Part shown: piece by piece, positions 43,739 through 51,125 of the stretch
Position numbering within the stretch: position 1 is the stretch's first letter
Layout: each line of letters starts with the position of its first letter
NCBI RefSeq assembly: GCF_021044795.1
Contig: NZ_JAJNOP010000004.1
Length of the DNA: 64,000 nt
Source: Acidaminococcus hominis
GTDB lineage: Bacteria; Bacillota; Negativicutes; Acidaminococcales; Acidaminococcaceae
Strand: one strand, 5' to 3'
Position numbers and translations under genes: made by a program
Notes under the pieces: model-generated
Told to the model about the DNA's origin: nothing
Databases searched by the model: none
Seen by the model: only the letters and a program-made list of their open reading frames with translations

Positions 43739-46700
43739 TTAGAAGTGGTACTGGGCGCCCACACTGAACTGGGTACCTTTCTGCTTGCCCATCCACTGGG
43801 TCAGCCGTACATCGGCGCTCCAGGGATTGGTCTGGCTGGCCTTGCTGCTCCAGCCCAGTTCCACCATACCGCTGCCGCCTTTCACCTCGGGGCTCAAGGT
43901 AGTCAGGTCATGGTAGGAAGCCCGGGCGCCGCTGCCGAACTCATAGTCCCAGGCCAGGCCTGCGTACAGGCTCTGGTTTTCCCGGTAGTTCCGGGTCCAG
44001 CGAGTGCCAATCCGGCTGCGGTAGGAGTTTACGCTGTCAAATTCGTAGGGTGCACTGCCCAGGCTGCTGTGCAGGTGGGTTTCCGCACTGTTCATATGGG
44101 TGTAGAAGAACCGGGCGTATACGTCCAGGCTATCCTTGTCCGTCAGCTGGAACTCCCGGCCAGTGCCAATATGGGCCGCCGTATAGGTGCCGTCCAGGTC
44201 GTAGCTGGCATTATAGCCCGCAATGGCGCCGCTGTAGTCCCCCTGGGTATGGCCCACCCGCAGGCTCCCCTCGGTGTACATCCCATTGGCATTATCCTGG
44301 CGTACCAATAGGCCGGCCCCGTAATACGTATTTTTCCCGTCTCCCCGGGCGCCGTCGTCCAGGTGGCTGGTGTAATTGCCATGGCCATATTCCACAAAGG
44401 GCATAAGTAAGGCCGTATGTTTCCCGCTGGGCAGCTGCCGGGCAAAGCCCAGCTCTGCATTCATGCCGTGGTTCTTCACATAGGAACCGGTTTCATACCG
44501 GAGGTCATTGGCTCCCAGCACCGCAAACAGCTGGTACTGCTTCTGAATGTCCCGGCTCTGGTCCTGGGCAGCCAAAATCCCCTGATTCACCATAAAGTCC
44601 CCGGCATTGTTCAGCATACCCAGGGCTGCTTCCCGGGCCTCCACCAGGATTTTGGTATCCGGATTCAGGTGGAGGGCCAGGAGCTTGTCCTCACTGCTGG
44701 AGTCAGTGCTGGTGTTGGTATTGGCATTGGTGTTCGTATTCGTATTGGTATTCGTGTTCGTATTGGAGTTTGTATTGGTGTTGGTGTTGGTGTTATCCGG
44801 ATTGTCATCATCCTTGGCATCGGGCAGGGTGGCATTGCTGCTGCCGATGGTGAGAAGCACGGTTTTGCTGTCCTTGGACTTGGACAGGGTAAAGCCCGTG
44901 GTGGCAAAGCCTGCATCGGTAACTGTGCCAAAGGAAGTGGTATCCAGGCCCGTAATGCCGTTTTCGTCCTGGAGCAGGTTGATGACGGTCTTTCCCGTAT
45001 AGGCGCTGAGATCGGACACCCCGGCGCTGATTACCGTATCCGTTACATCAGCCTTCCCCGTTACCGCCAGCATAGTGCTGCCGGTGCGGGTGGCAGCCGG
45101 CACGTAGAAGTTGATGTTCTGGAAGTCCCCCAGATTTTCTACGGTGTTTTTCAGGCTGTAGACATTCAGGGTATTGCCCCCGGTGGTGCTGCTGCCCACG
45201 CCGCCGTAAAGGCTGGCCCCTGTCAGGCTGCCGCCGTACAGGTTAATGGTGTTGTCGCTGGCCGCCCCCTGCTCGGAATAGCCGGCGTAAATATCCCCGC
45301 TGACGGTGCCTCCCTTGAGGTTAATGGTGTTGTGGTCCACGGAGCCGTTGGTGGCGCTGTAGCCGCCGTAGATGCCGGTTTGCACCGTGCCGCCGTTCAT
45401 ATTGACGGTATTGTACGTGGTTCCCAGGCCCCTAGCCCCGTAGACTGCGCCGGCGATGGTGCCGCTGTTCACGTTGACCGTATTGTCATAAATGGTTCCC
45501 GTACTGTCGGCCCCGTAGACGTTGCCATTCAGGGTGGGACCCACGGTTCCGGCCGCCCCCACGGTAACGCTGTTGCCCTGGCCCTTGACCCCGTAGGCGC
45601 CAATGATATCGTCATTCACCGTACCGGAGGCCACGCTTACGGCGTTGTTTACGGCCTTGCCGCCGTTGGTATAGGCGCCGTAGACCTTGCCGCTGATGGT
45701 GCCGGAGTAGTCGTCGATACCGTTATGGTCCACATCCCCTTTTTCCGAGTAGGCACCATAGACATTGCCGCTGATGGTACTGGCGGTAGTCTTCACTAGA
45801 TGACCGGAGAGGTTGGTGGAACCAGTGCTGTAGGCGCCATATACATCATTATTGAGATTCTCGCCATTGATGTCCTTGGTATCTGTGTTTTGACTGCTGC
45901 CGGCAATGGTCAAAATCACGGATCTGCCGTCGGAAGACTTGGTAATGGTCATTCCCTCTGCGGCAAAGCCGGAATCGGTAAGAATGCCCGTAGTGGCCGT
46001 AGCCAGCCCGGTAAGACCGTTCTCGTCTGTGAGGAGAGTAAGGGTCTTGCCGCTGTAGGCCGCCAGGTTGGTTACGCCGACGCTGATGGTACTGTCAGTA
46101 ATATCTGCGTTCCCTGTAACAGTAAGCATGGTATCCCCGTCCACCGCCGTACTGGGCACATAGAAATTCAGATTCTGGAAGCCGGAAATATTGGCCACCG
46201 TATTGCCTACGGTGTAAACGTTCAGGCTGTTGCCGCTGACACTGCTGCCCACGCCGCCATAGAGGCTGGCCCCAGTCAGGTCGCCGCCGTACAGGTTGAT
46301 CATATTGCCGGAGACGGAGCCAGCTTCGTCATAGCTGCCATAGACACTGCCGGTCACCTTGCCGCCGTAAATGGAAACGGAGTTATAGTCGTGGGAGCCG
46401 CCTTCTGTGCCGTAGCTGCCATAGATGTTGTCCACAGTGCCGCCATAGATACTGACGTAGTTGTGGGTGGCCGTAAAGCCCCGGGCGCCGTACACATTGC
46501 CAGCCACCGTACCGCCGTACAGATTGACATAGTTGGTGGTGGTGCTGCCGCTGGTATCCGCAATATCCGTACCGGACACGTCCTGGGTAACGGTGGGACC
46601 GTCTGCGGAGCCTTCGGCTCCAAGAGTAACCACGTTATCCGCACCGCCGGTGCTGTGGGCGCCAATGACGGAACCTGTGACAGTGCCGCTAAGGACCCGG

Positions 46701-48250
46701 ACCTCATTGCTGAAGGCGTCGCCCCCGGCAATATAGGAACCGTAGATGTCCCCTGTCAGGTTCCCGCTTTTCACGGTGACAATGTTGGAATCCTTGGCTG
46801 CCAGGTAGGACGTCTTATAATCCCCGTAGGTGGTGGTGCTGCCGGCAGAGGTGATTTCCACGTTGTTGCCGGTGGTGTCGGGGGTGTCCTCGGAGCCAGA
46901 GTCAGCAGGTTTGGTGCCGATGGTGAGAAGGACCGAGTTGCCATCACTGGCTTTGGTCAGGTAAAAGCCAGTCTCAGCAAAGCCCGCATCGGTGAGGGTG
47001 CCAAATTGTACCCCGTCAAGGCCGGTAATGCCGTTAGCGTCTGTGAGAAGGGTAATCACCTGGTCCTTGGTAAAGCTGTCGATATTTTGTACCCCGGCGC
47101 TGATGGTGCTGCCCGTTACGTCGGCTGTACCGGTGACGGTGAGCATGGCGGCTGTATTCGTTGCGGCTGCTTCCGGAACGTAGAAGTTCAGGTTTTGAAA
47201 AGCAGCGAGGTTTTTCACGGTATTGCCTACCGTATAGACGTTCAGGGTGTTGTTAGTAGGAGCGCTCCCATTACCACCGTACAAACTGGCATTGGTAAGA
47301 TTGGTGCTGTAGAGGTTGATGGTGTTATCGCTGGAGCTGCCGGCGCCGGCGTAGCCGCCGTAGATTGTGCCCGAGATGGTACCGCCGCTGAGGGTGATAA
47401 TGTTATGGTTTACTTGGTCCCCGGCAGTACTGTAGCCACCATAGAGGCCGTTTTGGAGGCTGCCGCCGTTTACGTGTACTTCATTGTAGGTGGCTGTTTG
47501 GCCTGCCCCGCCATACACAGTGCCTGCCACGGTGCCGCTGTTAATGGTTACTACGTTTTGGAAGGTCGTACCACCCGGAGTATTGGCGCCATAGACACGG
47601 CCGCTGATGGTAGGACCTGTGGTGCTGCTGGCGGCACCCAGGGTAACCGTACTGCCGGCGCCGCCAATGCCAGAACCGCCGTAGACAGAGCCGGTTACGG
47701 TGCCCCGGTCAATTTCTACACTGTTGCTGCCGGCATTGTAGGTTTCCAAATAGCCGCCGTAGACATCGCCGCCGATGGAAATGGTGCCCGTATTCGCTGT
47801 ATCAGTGCCTACATACACGTGGTTGTAATCCGCCGTACCGTTTTGGCTATAGCTGCCATAGACGTTTCCCTGCACCGTACCGGCGTTGATGGTGGTCGTA
47901 CTTATCGTAGCCGCATCCGTATCGTACGTGCCGTACAGGTTTTCCGTGACGGTACCATTATTTAAGGTAACCGTATTGGTGTCCGAGTAGCTGCCGCCGG
48001 AGGTACCCATACCGCCGTAGGCCGAGCCGGTAATGGTGGGGCCTGGAGTGACCGACACTGAGCCAATTGTCAGGTTATTCAATTCTACGCCATCGCCGGT
48101 GGCCGCATACACAGGACCGGTCTGGTCCGTTGTGACCGTTAGATCCGCAGCCAAGGCCCTACCAGGAATGGCCAGTCCCCCAGCCAAAATCCCCAGTACC
48201 ACCAGTTTTGCCAATTCCTGTTTCCGCCCGTTCGTAAATACCTGTTTCAT
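43739..48250 (-). CDS. Giant autotransporter adhesin 2
   Basis: An intact 1503-residue type Va autotransporter. The signal peptide (MKQVFTNGRKQEL... to ALAAD) leads into a beta-helix passenger with three large modules, each with GG-T-YGG short repeats, an NTLNVYTVGNTV strand, a FQNLNFYVP stretch, a TMLTVTG-ADVT segment and ITLLTDANGITGLD. Next is an Asn-Thr linker coded by 6-base repeats (44712-44795), then a linker helix (LVEAREAALGMLNNAGDFMVNQ) and a 12-strand-type barrel ending in QYHF, the outer-membrane insertion signal. I start at ATG 48250 in parallel with the paralogue; ATG 48277 in frame is an alternative. Likely an exposed adhesin; the partner is unknown. Confidence 0.9.
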   Translation of the reverse strand: MKQVFTNGRKQELAKLVVLGILAGGLAIPGRALAADLTVTTDQTGPVYAATGDGVELNNLTIGSVSVTPGPTITGSAYGGMGTSGGSYSDTNTVTLNNGTVTENLYGTYDTDAATISTTTINAGTVQGNVYGSYSQNGTADYNHVYVGTDTANTGTISIGGDVYGGYLETYNAGSNSVEIDRGTVTGSVYGGSGIGGAGSTVTLGAASSTTGPTISGRVYGANTPGGTTFQNVVTINSGTVAGTVYGGAGQTATYNEVHVNGGSLQNGLYGGYSTAGDQVNHNIITLSGGTISGTIYGGYAGAGSSSDNTINLYSTNLTNASLYGGNGSAPTNNTLNVYTVGNTVKNLAAFQNLNFYVPEAAATNTAAMLTVTGTADVTGSTISAGVQNIDSFTKDQVITLLTDANGITGLDGVQFGTLTDAGFAETGFYLTKASDGNSVLLTIGTKPADSGSEDTPDTTGNNVEITSAGSTTTYGDYKTSYLAAKDSNIVTVKSGNLTGDIYGSYIAGGDAFSNEVRVLSGTVTGSVIGAHSTGGADNVVTLGAEGSADGPTVTQDVSGTDIADTSGSTTTNYVNLYGGTVAGNVYGARGFTATHNYVSIYGGTVDNIYGSYGTEGGSHDYNSVSIYGGKVTGSVYGSYDEAGSVSGNMINLYGGDLTGASLYGGVGSSVSGNSLNVYTVGNTVANISGFQNLNFYVPSTAVDGDTMLTVTGNADITDSTISVGVTNLAAYSGKTLTLLTDENGLTGLATATTGILTDSGFAAEGMTITKSSDGRSVILTIAGSSQNTDTKDINGENLNNDVYGAYSTGSTNLSGHLVKTTASTISGNVYGAYSEKGDVDHNGIDDYSGTISGKVYGAYTNGGKAVNNAVSVASGTVNDDIIGAYGVKGQGNSVTVGAAGTVGPTLNGNVYGADSTGTIYDNTVNVNSGTIAGAVYGARGLGTTYNTVNMNGGTVQTGIYGGYSATNGSVDHNTINLKGGTVSGDIYAGYSEQGAASDNTINLYGGSLTGASLYGGVGSSTTGGNTLNVYSLKNTVENLGDFQNINFYVPAATRTGSTMLAVTGKADVTDTVISAGVSDLSAYTGKTVINLLQDENGITGLDTTSFGTVTDAGFATTGFTLSKSKDSKTVLLTIGSSNATLPDAKDDDNPDNTNTNTNTNSNTNTNTNTNTNTNANTNTSTDSSSEDKLLALHLNPDTKILVEAREAALGMLNNAGDFMVNQGILAAQDQSRDIQKQYQLFAVLGANDLRYETGSYVKNHGMNAELGFARQLPSGKHTALLMPFVEYGHGNYTSHLDDGARGDGKNTYYGAGLLVRQDNANGMYTEGSLRVGHTQGDYSGAIAGYNASYDLDGTYTAAHIGTGREFQLTDKDSLDVYARFFYTHMNSAETHLHSSLGSAPYEFDSVNSYRSRIGTRWTRNYRENQSLYAGLAWDYEFGSGARASYHDLTTLSPEVKGGSGMVELGWSSKASQTNPWSADVRLTQWMGKQKGTQFSVGAQYHF
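44712..44795 (-). repeat. Hexanucleotide tract coding an Asn-Thr linker
   Basis: About fourteen imperfect 6-base units (AAYACN on the minus strand) give a run of Asn-Thr dipeptides between passenger and barrel. Copy-number change would stay in frame and alter linker length. Confidence 0.8.
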
Positions 48251-48557
48251 AAAAATCGCCTTTTTCCCCTTTTCCATAGCCATAGGTTCTGCTGCAGGCT
48301 TTCCATACCCCCGTACAAAAAGCACCGCCCCATACAGAACCCCAGTGGCTGTTTCCACAATTGCCTTAAACGCTGGTCAAAGCCCGGACTCCTGTCAGGC
48401 CCTTTTGCAAGGACTGGTCAGCAGCCTGGCCCGCTTGAAAAGCATTTGAAGCAGTTCGTTTAAAGCACTCTGCCGAAAGCAAAGGGAGGCACCAGCGCCC
48501 CCCTGCCTCCTTATAGAAACTCATATTTGAATAAAAATCATTATTTCTTATTCTGTA
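48251..48557 (-). promoter_or_regulatory. Leader of autotransporter 2
   Basis: About 305 untranslated bases. An AAGGAGG occurs 52 bases after the -10, as in the other leader, and the block GGGGCGGTGCTTTTTGTAC near the 3' end matches it closely. A small frame from ATG 48522 (52 codons) runs through it, of no known family. Confidence 0.45.
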
Positions 48558-48563
48558 CCATTC

Positions 48564-48616
48564 ATTATAACACGCTTTCCTTAACAAAACACATTCATAA
48601 GCATCTTCTTATGAAT
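48564..48616 (-). promoter_or_regulatory. Promoter and palindromic operator of autotransporter 2
   Basis: Extended -10 TGTTATAAT (TATAAT at 48564-48569) with a poor -35. Upstream lies the perfect inverted repeat ATTCATAAG-N6-CTTATGAAT (48593-48616), centred about 47 bases before the start of transcription, a place typical of activator sites. Confidence 0.65.
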
Positions 48617-48785
48617 ATTAGTTGTAAACCTATGCCAAAAAGGAATCAGCCCTACAAAAATTGTTGATGCAGTTAGATGATTTCTATAAAATAACAAAGG
48701 TTCTCTGCCGATTCAGGAGAATATGTAAAAGTATTTGCTTATGCCAAAAAACCTAACGGAAACTTTTGCTTTTAGAAATTCCTGA

Positions 48786-48838
48786 CAGCATAAAAAATAC
48801 ACTGCAAGTCCCAGAGGAAACTTGCAGTGTACAAAAAG
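48786..48838 (-). terminator. Terminator of the aldo/keto reductase
   Basis: ACACTGCAAGT pairs with ACTTGCAGTGT, with T runs following on the minus strand. The remaining stretch up to the operator at 48616 shows nothing I can identify, apart from weak likeness to 43440-43620. Confidence 0.82.
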
Positions 48839-48850
48839 TAATTTATTTTC

Positions 48851-49702
48851 TTAGTCGTGGACCCGGTAGTTTTTCAGCAGCAGTTCTCCCATCCCCGGCG
48901 TTTCCGGGTCATGGCTGCCCTTGCCCGTATCCAGGGCACGGATCTGTTCCATTTCTTCTGCCGTCAGGGCAAAATCAAAAATAGCCAGGTTCCCGGCAAT
49001 CCGCCCCGGGTTGGTGGATTTGGGCAGGACAATCAGTCCGTCCTGCACCTCAAAGCGCAGGATTACCTGTCCCACATTCTTGCCATACTTCTTGGCCAGG
49101 GCCTTGAGCAGCGGCTGCTGCAGCAGAGTTGTGTCCCCATGACCCAGGGGCTTATAAGCTTCAATTTTTACATTTTGAGGGGCCAAAAGCGCCCGCAGTT
49201 CCTTCTGCTGGAAGAAGGGATTGCACTCCACCTGGTTCACCGCCGGCAGGGAGTCAAATTGGGGCACAAAGGAATTCCAGATTTTAGGCGTCATGTTGCT
49301 GACCCCAATGGACTTTACCTTGCCGGCCTTTTGGGCCGCTTCCAGGGCTTTCCAGGCTCCAGGTACGTCCCCATAAGGCTGGTGCAGCAGGTACAGGTCC
49401 ACATAGTCCGTGTCCAGGTTCTGCAAGGAAGTATCCAAACCCTTGGTAGCAGCCGCAAACCCGTAGTCCTGCAGCCACAATTTGCTGGTGATAAAAATTT
49501 CCTCCCGGGGAATGCCGCTGTCCTTCACTGCCTTCCCCACTTCAGCTTCGTTGAAGTAGGCCGCTGCCGTATCAATATGGCTATAGCCTGCCTTCAGGGC
49601 TTCCAAAACCGCCTTATAGGTGGAGCCATCATTGGGGATCAGGAACACCCCAAAACCCACTGCGGGGATTTGATTTCCATCGTTTAACTTAACATATTCC
49701 AT
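48851..49702 (-). CDS. Aldo/keto reductase
   Basis: A 283-residue NADPH-dependent oxidoreductase of the 2,5-diketo-gluconate reductase-like branch. The catalytic tetrad is visible: D and Y in HIDTAAAYFNE, K in FITSKLWLQ and H in DLYLLHQPYGD. The GVSNMTPKIW, NQVECNPFFQQ and LPKSTNPGRIAGNL segments complete the family pattern. It reduces aldehydes or ketones; substrate unknown. ATG 49702 has AAAGGAG upstream; the longer start at 49837 overlaps the promoter. Monocistronic. Confidence 0.93.
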   Translation of the reverse strand: MEYVKLNDGNQIPAVGFGVFLIPNDGSTYKAVLEALKAGYSHIDTAAAYFNEAEVGKAVKDSGIPREEIFITSKLWLQDYGFAAATKGLDTSLQNLDTDYVDLYLLHQPYGDVPGAWKALEAAQKAGKVKSIGVSNMTPKIWNSFVPQFDSLPAVNQVECNPFFQQKELRALLAPQNVKIEAYKPLGHGDTTLLQQPLLKALAKKYGKNVGQVILRFEVQDGLIVLPKSTNPGRIAGNLAIFDFALTAEEMEQIRALDTGKGSHDPETPGMGELLLKNYRVHD

Positions 49703-49772
49703 GTTGTTTCTCCTTTCCCAGAAAAGCAGCGCCCCAAACTGCAGCCGCTGCCCAAACACTTTGTTCCCCTTT

Positions 49773-49802
49773 ATTGTAGAAGGCTGCGGCCCCGCTGTAC
49801 AA
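49773..49802 (-). promoter_or_regulatory. Promoter of the aldo/keto reductase
   Basis: TTGTAC (49797-49802) and TACAAT (49773-49778), 18 bases apart. Confidence 0.6.
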
Positions 49803-49863
49803 TGCCAATCCCGAACCCCGGTATACGCCCAGCGCATACCTCCACCTGCCGTTGCCCCAAAGC

Positions 49864-49901
49864 AAAAATGACCTGCAAACCCCGTAGGTTCTGCAAGTCA
49901 T
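49864..49901 (-). terminator. Terminator of the ferritin-like gene
   Basis: ATGACTTGCAGAACC pairs with GGGTTTGCAGGTCAT around TAC, followed by TTTTTGC on the minus strand. Confidence 0.88.
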
Positions 49902-49920
49902 TTTCGTACCACTGTAACGC

Positions 49921-50343
49921 TTATTTATAGCTGATGCCGTGGGCTTCAAATACCTTGGCCAGCCGCCGGGCGTGTTCGTCTTCTTCCGGGATGGTGGCGG
50001 CAATTTCGTCAGCAATTTCCGGCAGGCCCGCGTCCCGTACCTGCTGGGCCAGTTCCAGCAGCTTTGTCCGGGCCCCGGCTTCTGCCTGGTAAAAGCCTAC
50101 GGCCCGTTTCCACAGGGCAGCTTCTCCTTCTGCGCCCGGGTTCAGCAACGCCCCGTATTTGCCTCCGTGGAAGGCATCTTCAGCGGCGTTGGCCAGCATA
50201 GCCTCTGCCAGGTCCTCCAGGCCATAGCTTTTAGCCTGGGCCGCCAGCACATAATAGGCGTTGGCACCGTTTACTTCTGCCCCGTGCAGGGTCTTTATCA
50301 ATTCTTCTATGGCCGTTCCTTTGGCCGTCAATTTTGGATTCAT
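49921..50343 (-). CDS. Ferritin-like (rubrerythrin-type) protein without rubredoxin domain
   Basis: A 140-residue four-helix protein. Carboxylate and histidine residues at helix positions typical of a diiron site are seen in LHGAEVNGANAYYVL, NAAEDAFHGGKYGAL, GFYQAEAGARTKL and TIPEEDEHARRLAKVF. Rubrerythrin relatives reduce hydrogen peroxide in anaerobes; here the C-terminal rubredoxin domain is missing, and some spacing differs, so peroxidase activity is only inferred. It is a single-gene unit with an AAGGAGG site, a promoter and a hairpin in its leader. Confidence 0.8.
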   Translation of the reverse strand: MNPKLTAKGTAIEELIKTLHGAEVNGANAYYVLAAQAKSYGLEDLAEAMLANAAEDAFHGGKYGALLNPGAEGEAALWKRAVGFYQAEAGARTKLLELAQQVRDAGLPEIADEIAATIPEEDEHARRLAKVFEAHGISYK

Positions 50344-50368
50344 GGTATAGCCTCCTTATAACGACAGT

Positions 50369-50411
50369 GTCCTGGAAGCCAATCTTCCAGGACGGCTGCT
50401 GCCTCATTATA
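50369..50411 (-). promoter_or_regulatory. Promoter and leader hairpin of the ferritin-like gene
   Basis: Extended -10 TGGTATAAT (TATAAT at 50406-50411) and, just downstream, the perfect hairpin GTCCTGGAAG/CTTCCAGGAC (50369-50393) in the leader, with no T run. Confidence 0.5.
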
Positions 50412-50445
50412 CCATAGTCCTGGGGTTTGTTCCGGTTTCCCCAAA

Positions 50446-50484
50446 AAGAAAAGGATTGGCCCGGCTAAGCCGTTCCAATCCTTC
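50446..50484 (-). terminator. Terminator of engB
   Basis: AAGGATTGG pairs with CCAATCCTT around a GGCTTAGCC-type inner stem, followed by TTCTTTTT on the minus strand. Confidence 0.88.
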
Positions 50485-50488
50485 TCTT

Positions 50489-51124
50489 TTAGTTTTCTAC
50501 CAGCTGATCCATAATCCGGTTGATCAAATCCTTCCGGGTTACATGGGAAGATGAGCTGTAGGTGATAATCTGGTCGTCCCTGAGGCCAAAGGTTTTCTGG
50601 TACAGGGCTTTCTGGCTGGCCACTGCGTTCTTGGACAGCTTGTCCGCCTTGGTCAGGATGACCATCAGGGGCAGCCCCAGATTCAGCAGCCATTGGTAGC
50701 AGTCAATATCGCTTTCCATGGGAGCATGGCGAATGTCCATGAGTACACAAACCAGTTTCAGGAACTGGGAGTTTTCCATGTACTTGCAGATGAAGGCAGA
50801 CCATTCGTTTTTGTTTCCCTTAGACGTCCGGGCAAACCCGTAGCCGGGCAGGTCCACCGCGTACAGGGTGTGGCGCTGCACCTCTTCCTCCACCTGGCGC
50901 TTGGCCTGGAAGGAGTAGAAGTTGATGGTTTGGGTTTTGCCGGGAGAACTGCTGACCCGGGCCAGGCCCTTACGCCGGGCCAAGGAGTTCAGCAATGAGG
51001 ATTTGCCCACATTGCTCCGCCCGATAAATGCCACCTCATCAATGGTATCCTGGGGATACTGGGTGGCTTTGACGGCGGAAGCTACATAGTCCGCTCCGAT
51101 GATATCCCACTGGGTTGTTGTCAT
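50489..51124 (-). CDS. engB: GTPase EngB (YsxC), ribosome assembly
   Basis: A 211-residue GTPase needed for 50S assembly. G1 GRSNVGKSSLLNSL, G2 region SSSPGKTQTINFY, G3 DLPGYGFA, G4 TKADKL and G5-like YSSSSHVT are present. It follows lon by one base, the same arrangement as in Bacillus, and ends at a strong terminator. Confidence 0.96.
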   Translation of the reverse strand: MTTTQWDIIGADYVASAVKATQYPQDTIDEVAFIGRSNVGKSSLLNSLARRKGLARVSSSPGKTQTINFYSFQAKRQVEEEVQRHTLYAVDLPGYGFARTSKGNKNEWSAFICKYMENSQFLKLVCVLMDIRHAPMESDIDCYQWLLNLGLPLMVILTKADKLSKNAVASQKALYQKTFGLRDDQIITYSSSSHVTRKDLINRIMDQLVEN

Positions 51125-51125
51125 G

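Noticed and set aside
44700..44800. Hexanucleotide tract as a CRISPR or phase-variable on/off repeat
   Set aside because: Units are six bases and in frame, without spacers, so changes would alter length but not switch the gene off.
35950..47965. Several long plus-strand frames over the autotransporters (for example 40591-42333 and 45800-47965)
   Set aside because: They mirror the repetitive beta-helix codons and have no start signals; the minus-strand frames carry signal peptide and barrel.
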